This document shows positions 9,344-16,155 of a DNA stretch of 27,451 nucleotides, piece after piece; position 1 is the stretch's first letter; each line of letters starts with the position of its first letter. The translations under genes were made by a program, and so were the position numbers. The DNA comes from Flavonifractor sp963557075. GTDB lineage: Bacteria > Bacillota > Clostridia > Oscillospirales > Oscillospiraceae. The notes beneath the pieces were generated by a model, which saw nothing but the letters and a program-made list of their open reading frames with translations, was not told the DNA's origin and made no database searches. The DNA is taken from contig CAUWDA010000030.1 in the NCBI GenBank assembly GCA_963557075.1, positions 1 through 27,451 of the forward strand, given 5' to 3'.

Positions 9344-9717
9344 AACGAATCCTGCCTATCCTTTTATCTCTTCTGCTGTTGACCGGGTGCGGCGGAAACT
9401 CCGCGGATGGATACCAGCAAATCACCCAAGAGGAGGCCAAAGAGATGATGGACACCCAGGAGGTCATCATCCTGGATGTGCGGGAGCAGGACGAGTACGA
9501 CAGCGGCCACATCCCCGGCGCGGTCTTGCTGCCGGTGGGGAGCATCGGCGAGGATACCGCCGCTGAGGTGATCCCCGAAAAGGATTCCACTGTTCTGGTC
9601 TACTGCCGCAGCGGGAACCGCAGCAAGACGGCATCCTCTGCCTTGGCGGAATTGGGCTACACCAACATCTACGAATTCGGCGGTATCAACACCTGGCCCT
9701 ATGAGACGGAGTCATAG
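9340..9717 (+). CDS. Rhodanese-like domain lipoprotein
   Basis: The 125-residue protein has a lipoprotein signal peptide, MKRILPILLSLLLLTGC, with lipobox LTGC and a predicted lipidated Cys17. One rhodanese domain follows: ILDVREQDEYDSGHIPGA and the active-site loop VYCRSGNRSKTA with its catalytic Cys. It should sit on the outside of the membrane. Rhodaneses carry sulfur as a persulfide; exported ones in Gram-positives are proposed to take part in thiol or sulfur redox chemistry. Start ATG 9340 overlaps the stop of the SGNH gene, and GGAGGAACTC lies just upstream, so the two are coupled. A strong terminator hairpin follows at 9787. Confidence 0.9.
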   Translation: MKRILPILLSLLLLTGCGGNSADGYQQITQEEAKEMMDTQEVIILDVREQDEYDSGHIPGAVLLPVGSIGEDTAAEVIPEKDSTVLVYCRSGNRSKTASSALAELGYTNIYEFGGINTWPYETES

Positions 9718-9786
9718 CCCCGGAAATAGGGAGCCTAAACACATGTACCCCCTGCAAAAACTGCATCGCCGATACAAAGAATACAC

Positions 9787-9822
9787 GGGACGCGCCTTTG
9801 GGCGCGTCCCGTTGCTCATTTT
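9787..9822. terminator. Bidirectional hairpin terminator between convergent genes
   Basis: GGGACGCGCC (9787-9796) and GGCGCGTCCC (9801-9810) form a perfect 10-bp stem with loop TTTG, followed by a loose T-rich stretch. It lies between the rhodanese gene and the minus-strand DUF6076 gene, so it can serve both. The weak T-tract makes efficiency uncertain. Confidence 0.7.
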
Positions 9823-9836
9823 CTGCCGATTTGTCC

Positions 9837-10802
9837 TCACGGCTTCCCCAGCCAGTCCTTGAACTCGTCCAGGGTGATGACCTCCCGGTCGCATTTCTTT
9901 TTCATCTCTCTGGCCTGTTCGCTCCAGGCATAGAACTGCTCGTCGGTAATACGGCCGGCCTTGATCCAGGCGAAGCGCTTCTTGTACTCCTTCCGGTAGG
10001 CCTTGAACACCGGATCATCGGACTGCTTTTTGGTCCACTGCTGAAAGGCCCCGGCCTCCCGGCAGGTCTGCTGGCCGGAGGCCACTGGGCGCTCACAGTA
10101 CTCCGCACTGACTCGGCCGGTCTGTGGGAACCAGCGGCCGCAGTTCTTGCACCGCCGGACGGTGATCCCGCGCTCCACACAGCTGCGCAGGGAGTAGTCG
10201 ATCATGTCCGAAATATGGAGGGGATACAGGACCGACGAGCATCGGCCCAGCTCCACCGGCTCAAAGCTGAGGGGAATGGGGTGGAACACAAACAACTCCG
10301 GGTCCTTGGGAGCGTCGTAGAGATAGTGTGCCGCCGCCTGCTTCTGCGGGTCACGCCCCGCCTGATCCACATCCAGTACCAGGTCAAAGAACCGTTGCAC
10401 CTGCCGCTGATACAGCGGGAGCTGCTCTGGAAGGCTCCGCAGTTCCTCCAGCATCTGCCGGTCCTCCTGTTCGCTGACCGGGATATCCGCACCTATCCGG
10501 GAGAAGCGGTCATACCAGCGCACATACAGAAGTTCCAGATAGATGTGCCAGCTCTTCAGTTGGCCCAGCTCCACCATGGTGGCTGTGCCAGCCTCCCGGT
10601 CTCCATCTTGAAACAGACGCTCCCAGCTCTCTGCGATCCTACGGAGCGATGGAGTCAATTCGTCGCAGTCCATTTCCAGAAAAGACAGCAGGCTTTCCAG
10701 GAACGGGAGTTCCTTGTAGGTCGAGGGAACGCCCTGGACCCCGTAGCTATCAAATTGGAAAACCTCTTTTTTCTCAGAGAAGTACATCTTGGCATACCAC
10801 AT
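9837..10802 (-). CDS. DUF6076 domain protein with a zinc-ribbon-like motif
   Basis: The 321-residue cytoplasmic protein has a helical N-terminal half and, from about residue 215, CKNCGRWFPQ...YC...C, a Cys pattern like a small zinc ribbon, then a basic helical tail (KAYRKEYKKRFAWIK). From memory this matches DUF6076, often found on clostridial integrative elements; no biochemical function is known to me. Start ATG 10802 is preferred over 10871 because GGAGGG lies 8 bases upstream. It is divergent from the mobilization operon and sits at the left side of the element, so a regulator role is possible but not shown. Confidence 0.75.
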   Translation of the reverse strand: MWYAKMYFSEKKEVFQFDSYGVQGVPSTYKELPFLESLLSFLEMDCDELTPSLRRIAESWERLFQDGDREAGTATMVELGQLKSWHIYLELLYVRWYDRFSRIGADIPVSEQEDRQMLEELRSLPEQLPLYQRQVQRFFDLVLDVDQAGRDPQKQAAAHYLYDAPKDPELFVFHPIPLSFEPVELGRCSSVLYPLHISDMIDYSLRSCVERGITVRRCKNCGRWFPQTGRVSAEYCERPVASGQQTCREAGAFQQWTKKQSDDPVFKAYRKEYKKRFAWIKAGRITDEQFYAWSEQAREMKKKCDREVITLDEFKDWLGKP

Positions 10803-10850
10803 GTCGGCGCCCTCCAAAATAGACAATCGTAAAAAATTTATAAAATAGCC

Positions 10851-10881
10851 TTGACAAGGGGGTAGGTTCACATGCTACAAT
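10851..10881 (+). promoter_or_regulatory. Promoter for the element's rightward operon
   Basis: TTGACA (10851-10856) is followed after 19 bases by TACAAT (10876-10881), preceded by TG to make an extended -10. The -35 box lies inside the palindrome CCTTGACAAGG. It faces the helix-turn-helix and mobilization genes and overlaps the region upstream of the minus-strand DUF6076 gene. Confidence 0.55.
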
Positions 10882-10952
10882 ACTCTCACAGGGGACTGTC
10901 AAAATAATCTTACAATAGTCTAACACCCGCAAATCCGGTTGTCAACGGGGAA

Positions 10953-11186
10953 TTGGTCCCCAACATTCGGAACGGCACCTTGAAAAATGAATACCCATCA
11001 CCAGAGACGATACTCCACGGGGAAGTAACGCCAGGACGTTGTCGCAGAGCACCGACAATTGAGCGTGCCAAGGGGAAGAAAACGCTGTGTTGGTCAAACA
11101 AGGCCGCAGGGCAGGAACAGGTATGGTGTATGGCCAAACCCAGAAAGACAGAAAAGAAAAAGACAGACCCTGTAAAAAACCGCTGA
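10953..11186 (+). CDS. Small basic ORF in the operon leader (77 aa), uncertain
   Basis: The TTG start has GGGG 4-5 bases upstream. The product is highly basic with a Lys-rich end (MAKPRKTEKKKTDPVKNR) and no recognised domain. It ends right at the start of a strong hairpin (11181). I half-recognise its sequence from mobile elements of gut Clostridia, which is why I list it. A leader peptide or a conserved non-coding leader that happens to be open are both possible. Confidence 0.35.
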   Translation: MVPNIRNGTLKNEYPSPETILHGEVTPGRCRRAPTIERAKGKKTLCWSNKAAGQEQVWCMAKPRKTEKKKTDPVKNR

Positions 11187-11290
11187 ACTGCTGCAACAGT
11201 TCAGCGGCCTGCCGCGTTTCGGAAAACACAGCCTGATCTGTGTCCCAGTTTAACAGAGAGACCTCCGAAACGCAAGAAATTTTTTCTCTG
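11181..11290 (+). promoter_or_regulatory. Structured 5' leader, possible attenuator
   Basis: Three nested or sequential stems are visible: CGCTGAACTG/CAGTTCAGCG (11181-11190 with 11197-11206, 6-base loop), ACACAG/CTGTGT (11226-11231 with 11238-11243), and an outer helix GCGTTTCGGA/TCCGAAACGC (11214-11223 with 11264-11273) enclosing the second. TTTTTT follows the outer helix within a few bases. The region sits just upstream of the helix-turn-helix gene at 11317. The layout suggests transcription attenuation or a protein-binding leader. Confidence 0.5.
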
Positions 11291-11316
11291 AATTTGAACA
11301 CCGGAGGTACTAAACA

Positions 11317-11526
11317 TTGAAACTGTCTGTCTACAAATCCTACGACGACCTGCCTCTGTTCCTCAACGCCAAGATGGTGGCGCAGGTACTGGGCGTGTCC
11401 ATCTCCACCGCCTACGAGCTGCTCAACGATCCCGGTTTCCCCACGCTGCGGGTGGGGAGCCGTATGGTAGTTCCGAAAGAGAAGTTCATCCAGTGGGCGG
11501 AGGGACAGTCGGGAGGTACGAAATGA
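11317..11526 (+). CDS. Small helix-turn-helix protein, excisionase-like
   Basis: This 69-residue protein has an AlpA/Xis-type winged helix: NAKMVAQVLGVSISTAYELLNDPGFPTLRVGSRMVVPKEKFIQWAEG. This is the common fold of excisionases and small element regulators. The start is TTG 11317, placed by GGAGG at 11303-11307. The stop overlaps the next start (ATGA). It is first in the operon after the structured leader. On elements with tyrosine recombinases such proteins often bend DNA at attachment sites or regulate the operon. Which of the two applies cannot be told from sequence. Confidence 0.75.
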   Translation: MKLSVYKSYDDLPLFLNAKMVAQVLGVSISTAYELLNDPGFPTLRVGSRMVVPKEKFIQWAEGQSGGTK

Positions 11527-11963
11527 GAAAACAGCACTGGCCCAAGCGGGACCCTATCAAGAACTACTTCCCCCTCCCCAACGAGATCTTCTCCCTGGGA
11601 CTGTCTGCTGGGGCGATTGCAGTCTACGGATTTCTCCTCCACCGTGAGGACCGGAAGACCTATCAGTGCGTGGCCAGCTACCGGATCATCGGAGAGGCTG
11701 TGGGGATGAGCGTCAACACGGTGCGCAAGTATGTGACCGAGCTGGAGGAACGGGGTCTGATCCGGACGGAGCGCACCACCGTCACCACCCGGGACGGCCG
11801 CACCCTCAACGGCTGTCTGCGTTACTACATCCTGCCCATCCAGATGTCCATTGAACAGTTCTATGAGCGGCAGCTCCACGTAGCTGACCTAGCGCTGGAA
11901 CGACAGAGAGCGGAACAACGCATGGCAGCGCTGAAGAGAAAGGAGTGTGCATCCGGATGCTGA
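11523..11963 (+). CDS. Winged-helix DNA-binding protein of a mobile element (146 aa)
   Basis: The N-terminal half resembles replication-initiator or GntR-like winged helices: FSLGLSAGAIAVYGFLLHRE, then YRIIGEAVGMSVNTVRKYVTELEERGLI (about residues 50-80) as helix-turn-helix, and a wing TTVTTRDGRTLNGCLRYYIL. The C-terminus is a charged helix. ATG 11523 is preferred over 11493 because GGGAGGT precedes it. It is translationally coupled to the gene before it. It probably acts in regulation or replication of the element. It could be a DnaD/RepA-N relative; the evidence is too thin to choose. Confidence 0.7.
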   Translation: MRKQHWPKRDPIKNYFPLPNEIFSLGLSAGAIAVYGFLLHREDRKTYQCVASYRIIGEAVGMSVNTVRKYVTELEERGLIRTERTTVTTRDGRTLNGCLRYYILPIQMSIEQFYERQLHVADLALERQRAEQRMAALKRKECASGC

Positions 11964-12328
11964 TGCAAATGATCGACTGCCTGATCGAGCAGGACCCGTC
12001 TCTGTCAGCACGGCGCACCATAGACATGCGGCGGTACATTGTCAACCGGTGGAACCGTACGCACGAGGAACCTATCGACGAAGACGGGGTGGCCCTGTTC
12101 CTCTGCGATGAGAACCGTGGAACCCTGACAGATGAACAAAGAATCTTTGCGAAGGAGTGCCGTGAGGAAATCAAGGCCTGCTATCGAAATGCGGTGTTCC
12201 AGATGTTTCAGTGCGGGGAGATGATGCACTGGCATCTGGTGTCCGGGCCAGAGGAATACTGCCGGATTTTTCTGCCGCAGTACGCCGTCCCCTGCAGCAA
12301 GCAGCTCTCCCCGTGTAACGGCCTGTGA
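11957..12328 (+). CDS. Hypothetical mobile-element protein (about 123 aa)
   Basis: Family not recognised. The product is a soluble, mostly helical protein with several Cys residues and no clear motif; central part NRWNRTHEEPIDEDGVALFL. AAAGGAG at 11938-11944 supports ATG 11957, with GTG 11945 as an alternative. The start overlaps the end of the previous gene, so it belongs to the same operon. It is the last gene before a 416-base GC-rich region that precedes the mobilization genes. Confidence 0.6.
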   Translation: MLMQMIDCLIEQDPSLSARRTIDMRRYIVNRWNRTHEEPIDEDGVALFLCDENRGTLTDEQRIFAKECREEIKACYRNAVFQMFQCGEMMHWHLVSGPEEYCRIFLPQYAVPCSKQLSPCNGL

Positions 12329-12744
12329 GGGGCTGTGTGCCCTCTTTGGGGGCGGGGCAGAGTCCCTGCCCCACTGGGGGCTTTCAGGGCGGATTTGGCC
12401 CGATTTCGGGGGGCTTCGGGAGAGGGCAAAATGGGGCCCCCGGCGAGGCCCAGCGCAGCGGGTTCGCTGGGGAGAGGAGGAGCAGTGGAACGAGTGAGTT
12501 TTCGCCCCTGCGGGGCGGAAACGAGGGCTGTGGAGCTTGCGACGACGACAAGCAGGAGAAAGCCCTGGCGCTTTTATGGCGCCTGGGCGGTCACTTCCGC
12601 CCGCAGTGCGGGCGGTTTCAGGGGTTGGAGTTGGCGCTGTTCCGACCAACCTGATTTGAGATTGGCGCTGTTTTTTCTCAAAAGCCGCCTGAATCCACGC
12701 TGTGACAGGCTTTCGGGCGGCGCTGATGCAATAAGGAGAGGATT
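12329..12744 (+). other. GC-rich palindromic intergenic region, candidate oriT
   Basis: There is no convincing gene in this 416-base stretch; the open frames across it lack ribosome sites and are low-complexity. It holds several inverted repeats, including CCGCCCGCA/TGCGGGCGG with a single-base loop (12597-12615), TTCGCCCC/GGGGCGGAA with one bulge (12501-12520) and TGGCGC/GGCGCC around 12575. It lies directly upstream of the ribbon-helix-helix and relaxase genes, the usual place for an origin of transfer. The nic site is not identifiable by eye. Confidence 0.45.
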
Positions 12745-13158
12745 TTGAATTTGAAAAAGGAAAATAAGAAACATTCCGTCTGGCTCAGTGAATCCGCCTG
12801 GACCGAGGTGGAATCGCGCTACCGGCGAGATAACTGCTCCACCAGAAACGAATTTATTGAGAAGGCCATTCGGTTCTATTCCGGTTACCTTGACGCGGAG
12901 TCTGCCGATGCTTACCTGCCCCGGGTCCTCGCCGATGTGCTGGAAGGCAAGCTGAATGCATTCGGTAAACGGATGGGACACCTGCTGTTCAAGCTGTCGG
13001 TGGATCAAAACCTCATGGGGAATATCCTGGCCGCCGACATAGAGATTGACCCGGATCAGCTGCGAAAGGCCCGCGTCCGCTGTGTCAAAGAGGTAAAGGA
13101 GACCAACGGTGAGATCAGTTTCGAAGACACGGTCCGTTACCAAAAGGGGGCTGAGTGA
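12745..13158 (+). CDS. Ribbon-helix-helix relaxosome accessory protein
   Basis: The 137-residue protein starts with KKHSVWLSESAWTEVESRYRRDNCSTRNEFIEKAIRFYSGYL, which fits a ribbon-helix-helix DNA-binding domain: a strand followed by two helices with SRNEFIEKAI-like spacing. The C-terminal half is acidic and helical. Such proteins bind oriT and help load the relaxase (MobC-like role). Start TTG 12745 with AAGGAGAGG upstream; TTG 12751 is an alternative. Its stop overlaps the relaxase start, so the two are coupled. Binding to the palindromes just upstream, and autoregulation, are reasonable inferences. Confidence 0.75.
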   Translation: MNLKKENKKHSVWLSESAWTEVESRYRRDNCSTRNEFIEKAIRFYSGYLDAESADAYLPRVLADVLEGKLNAFGKRMGHLLFKLSVDQNLMGNILAADIEIDPDQLRKARVRCVKEVKETNGEISFEDTVRYQKGAE

Positions 13159-14963
13159 TGCCGGGACTAATCCAGAAGTCGGGCTACATCAAGCCGGGAA
13201 ACGGCGGCAGTCACTACGCCGAGTACATCGCCACCCGGGAGGGTGTGGAGCTGATCGAGGCTCCGCCCCCCTCCCATGACGGCGGCGGATACCTGGAATA
13301 TATGGCCCAGCGTCCCCGCTCCCACGGACTGTTCTCCGCCGACGGTCCCGCCGATCTGGAGAAAACCATGGAGGAGATCAACGGACATACCGGACCGGTG
13401 TGGACCTTTGTCTACTCTCTGAAACGGGAGGATGCCCACCGGCTGGGCTATGAAAACGGTGAGAGCTGGCGCAGGTTATTGCTGGCTCATCAAGCAGAAT
13501 TGGCGACAGCGATGAAAATTCCGCCAAGCAATTTTCGTTGGTGTGCCGCCTTCCACGATGAGAAACACCATCCCCACATCCACATGATGGTCTGGTCGGC
13601 GGACCCAAAGCAAGGATTTCTAACAGAAAAGGGTATCGAGAAGATGCGCTCCCAGCTGTCCAATGAGATCTTCCGGGACGAGCTGCTGTCCCTGTATCAG
13701 CAAAAAGATCTGTCCTACAGCCAAGTGCGGGACGCGGCGACGGAGGCCATGGGGCGGCTCATCCGGGAGATGGAGACGGGCCTGTGCCACAGTTCGATTA
13801 TCATGGAGCAGATGGAGACGCTGGCCGGGATGCTGGAGTGCCACAAAGGGAAAAAGGTCTACGGCTACCTGAAAAAGCCGGTGAAGGCCCAGGTGGACGC
13901 CATCGTGGATGAGTTGGCCAAGATCCCGGAGGTGGCCCAGTGCTATGAGCAGTGGAATCAGCTTCGAGATGAGCTGGAGCGTTACTACAAGGATTCACCC
14001 AGAGAATACCTGCCGCTCTCACAGCAAGAAGAATTCAAAGCCATCAAGAATATGGTCATCCGGGAGGCGGAGCGGCTCCGGCTTGGCACATTTACCTTCG
14101 AGGATGCCAGCATGAAAGATGAAGTGGACGAGGATCAGGATGCGGTGTGCTTCGCCTGGAACTCCAGCTGGCGGATGGCCGAGGTCTACCAGAGCGCCAA
14201 GGAGGTGCTGGAGGAGTACGAAAATCCAGAGGAGGAAAAAGCGGAGCAGGTACAGGTGCTGGAACAACTCTGGCAGAGAGGTTTCCCCCTGGCCGCCTAC
14301 CAGCTGGGCAAGTGCTGGCGGGATGGTCGGGGCGTTCTCCCCGATGACGAGCAGGCGGAACTGTGGTTTCAGCGGGCGGCGGACGCGGGATATGACTTCG
14401 CCCAATACGCACTGGGAAAGTTCCTGCAAGGCCAAAATCGAACGAATGAGGCGGTATCCTGGTATGGAAAAGCGGCGGCGCAGGAGAACACCTGCGCCGC
14501 CTACCGCCTGGGAAAGCTGTATCTGGAGGGGAAAGATGTTCCGAAAGACGTGCAAAAGGCGGTGGCCTATCTCACCGACTCCGCCGAACATGGAAACCAG
14601 TACGCCCAGTACGCTCTTGGAAAACTGTACCTCACTGGGCAGGGCGTCAAACAGGATCGGGAGCGGGCCTGGGCGTATTTCTATGAATCGGCGGAACAGG
14701 GAAATGAGTACGCCGACTTCTTTCTGGAGCACTTCGATCAGGTGCGCAGGCCCAATGTGTTCCTGGCGGCCACCCGACTGCTCCACCATCTGAGTCAGAT
14801 CTTTCGTGACAACTCGGTGCCGCCCGCCGCCCCGGTGGGACAGCGGGTGGACCGAAAGCTGCGGCGGAAGATCCAGGAAAAGAAGATCGCCATGGGCCAC
14901 AAGCCGGATGACCATGAGGAAACTCCCCGGCAGGACATGGGCGGCATGACCATGGGGTGGTAG
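13158..14963 (+). CDS. MobP-type (MobP3-like) relaxase fused to Sel1 repeats
   Basis: The N-terminal half is a mobilization relaxase: KSGYIKPGNGGSHYAEYIATREGVE near the start, catalytic Tyr candidates in YAEYI, and the metal-binding histidine cluster HDEKHHPHIHMMVW (His133, 137, 138, 140, 142). It would nick one strand at oriT and stay bound to the 5' end during transfer. From about residue 378 to 525 come four Sel1-type helical repeats (AAYQLGKCWRDGRG, AQYALGKFLQGQ, AAYRLGKLYLEGK, AQYALGKLYLTGQG), a protein-binding solenoid. The basic tail resembles mobilization protein ends. ATG 13158 is preferred over GTG 13155. No coupling protein or pilus genes are nearby, so the element is mobilizable rather than self-transferring. 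Confidence 0.85.
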   Translation: MPGLIQKSGYIKPGNGGSHYAEYIATREGVELIEAPPPSHDGGGYLEYMAQRPRSHGLFSADGPADLEKTMEEINGHTGPVWTFVYSLKREDAHRLGYENGESWRRLLLAHQAELATAMKIPPSNFRWCAAFHDEKHHPHIHMMVWSADPKQGFLTEKGIEKMRSQLSNEIFRDELLSLYQQKDLSYSQVRDAATEAMGRLIREMETGLCHSSIIMEQMETLAGMLECHKGKKVYGYLKKPVKAQVDAIVDELAKIPEVAQCYEQWNQLRDELERYYKDSPREYLPLSQQEEFKAIKNMVIREAERLRLGTFTFEDASMKDEVDEDQDAVCFAWNSSWRMAEVYQSAKEVLEEYENPEEEKAEQVQVLEQLWQRGFPLAAYQLGKCWRDGRGVLPDDEQAELWFQRAADAGYDFAQYALGKFLQGQNRTNEAVSWYGKAAAQENTCAAYRLGKLYLEGKDVPKDVQKAVAYLTDSAEHGNQYAQYALGKLYLTGQGVKQDRERAWAYFYESAEQGNEYADFFLEHFDQVRRPNVFLAATRLLHHLSQIFRDNSVPPAAPVGQRVDRKLRRKIQEKKIAMGHKPDDHEETPRQDMGGMTMGW

Positions 14964-14991
14964 CAATCGCCAACGAAACCGCAGTAAAAAA

Positions 14992-15025
14992 TGCTGTTGA
15001 ATTTTACAGCAGATCGAGGTATACT
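14992..15025 (+). promoter_or_regulatory. Promoter and likely autoregulatory operator of the toxin-antitoxin operon
   Basis: TTGAAT (14997-15002), a 17-base spacer and TATACT (15020-15025) form a good promoter. The inverted repeat TGCTGT-N8-ACAGCA (14992-15011) overlaps the -35 box, as expected for a Phd-type antitoxin operator. Confidence 0.6.
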
Positions 15026-15050
15026 AAGGGCAAGAAAGGGGCTGAATACC

Positions 15051-15305
15051 ATGCCGAACATCAAACCCATCTCTGATCTGCGTAATTACACGGAGGTTCT
15101 GCATGACGTGGCAGTTGGCGCTCCGGTTTTTCTGACGAAGAATGGCCGGGGCCGCTACGCCATCGTGGACATGCAGGACTATGAGCGGACACAGGCCACC
15201 CTCCGGCTGATGAACGAGCTGGCCAAGGGCCGCAAGTCCGGGGAGGAAAAGGGCTGGTTGACGCTGGAGGCCGTAGAAAAACATCTCGGAATCGCAGATG
15301 AATAA
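15051..15305 (+). CDS. Type II antitoxin, Phd/YefM family
   Basis: The 84-residue protein has the Phd/YefM N-terminal DNA-binding layout: MPNIKPISDLRNYTEVLHDV, then PVFLTKNGRGRYAIVDMQDYE. The C-terminal helix would wrap the toxin. It neutralises the RelE/ParE-like toxin encoded next and usually represses its own promoter. ATG 15051 is preferred over upstream starts because AAGGGG precedes it and homology starts at MPNIKPI. The last bases overlap the toxin start, giving coupled synthesis. Carried on a mobilizable element, the pair probably stabilises it. Confidence 0.88.
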   Translation: MPNIKPISDLRNYTEVLHDVAVGAPVFLTKNGRGRYAIVDMQDYERTQATLRLMNELAKGRKSGEEKGWLTLEAVEKHLGIADE

Positions 15306-15633
15306 CCTGCATTTATCCGACGAGGCGCAGGCTGATTTGGACGGGATCAAGTCCTATATCGCAAAGAATTTGGAAAATCCCAGCGCAGCGATCTCCACGG
15401 TACGGAACATCACAAAGGACATCCGCAGATTGCGGGAGCACAGTCTGATTGGCGCGTCCCTGTCCTCGATTGCCGATGTCGAGAGTGACTATCGTTTCCT
15501 GGTGACCGGCAGTTACCTCACTTTTTACCGAGTTCTTGACAACGATGTCTATGTGGATCGTGTGCTCTACGGCCGCCGGGATTATCTTCGCATCCTCTTT
15601 GGAGATGTGCAGGACGACGAAACAAACGAATAG
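15298..15633 (+). CDS. Type II toxin, RelE/ParE superfamily
   Basis: The 111-residue protein fits the RelE/ParE fold: LHLSDEAQADLDGIKSYIAKNLENPSAA at the start, a central YRFLVTGSYLTFYRVLDNDVYVDRVLYGRRDYLRIL beta-sheet and an acidic end. Family members either cut mRNA at the ribosome (RelE) or poison gyrase (ParE). The sequence alone does not decide, although the N-terminal helices look ParE-like. The 8-base overlap with the antitoxin and a terminator 40 bases downstream define a two-gene operon. Confidence 0.85.
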   Translation: MNNLHLSDEAQADLDGIKSYIAKNLENPSAAISTVRNITKDIRRLREHSLIGASLSSIADVESDYRFLVTGSYLTFYRVLDNDVYVDRVLYGRRDYLRILFGDVQDDETNE

Positions 15634-15672
15634 AGACAATCTTCTCCATAGGGAGAAACGATTTGTCACCGG

Positions 15673-15702
15673 AACCGTCTGCAGAGATGCAGGCGGTTTT
15701 TT
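15673..15702 (+). terminator. Rho-independent terminator after the toxin gene
   Basis: AACCGTCTGCA, loop GAGA, TGCAGGCGGTT, then TTTT: an 11-bp stem with one G-U pair and a run of T's. It ends the toxin-antitoxin transcript. The roughly 145 bases that follow hold no gene I can support. Confidence 0.85.
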
Positions 15703-15849
15703 CTATGGCAGGCATATCAAAATCTGGACCGCAATACAAAGATAAAATCCTGCCCGCAGATGATAACTTTCTGAAAATAGTTGCAGTTGGGGGTAGCTAT
15801 TGGAAGGAAGTTCGGGTATTGTGTGTTGCTGACAAAGGAGGCGGCACAC

Positions 15850-16152
15850 ATGCGCGACACACTGGAAAATCTGTACTTTGGAAACATCACCCCCAATGAT
15901 CAAATTGTCAAATCGGGGACTGCCCTGAAAAAGGCTATGGAACAGTCAGCAGAGTGCGAGGAGAAACTCACCGCCCTGCTGGAGGACAAAGAAAAAGCGC
16001 TGCTGCTCCGGCTCATCAACGCAGAGAATGAGATCGGCAGCACCATGGCCCTGGAGAACTTCATCCTGGGTTTCCGGCTGGGAGTGCGCATGATCCTGGA
16101 GGCCCTGGACGAGGACGACGGCAGTCTGATCGACCCAAACAAGGAGGGATAG
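15850..16152 (+). CDS. DUF6809-like small protein (100 aa)
   Basis: From memory this resembles DUF6809: MRDTLENLYFGNITPNDQ at the start, a charged coiled-coil-like middle (ECEEKLTALLEDKEKALLLRLINAENEIGS) and the closing FILGFRLGVRMILEAL. No function is known. The family is common on clostridial mobile elements just upstream of integrases, as here. ATG 15850 has GGAGG 8 bases upstream. The integrase starts 3 bases after its stop, so they share an operon. Confidence 0.75.
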   Translation: MRDTLENLYFGNITPNDQIVKSGTALKKAMEQSAECEEKLTALLEDKEKALLLRLINAENEIGSTMALENFILGFRLGVRMILEALDEDDGSLIDPNKEG

Positions 16153-16155
16153 CCT

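Noticed and set aside
9798..10832. A 344-residue + strand open frame
   Set aside because: It is the antisense shadow of the DUF6076 gene, which has a good ribosome site, a zinc-ribbon pattern and a sensible protein.
12325..12748. Two overlapping + strand frames and a long minus frame across the GC-rich region
   Set aside because: They have low-complexity Gly/Arg/Pro composition and no ribosome site, and the region is better explained by palindromes before mobilization genes.
14019..14966. 315-residue minus frame opposite the relaxase
   Set aside because: It is antisense to the Sel1-repeat part, with no start signal and no recognisable protein.
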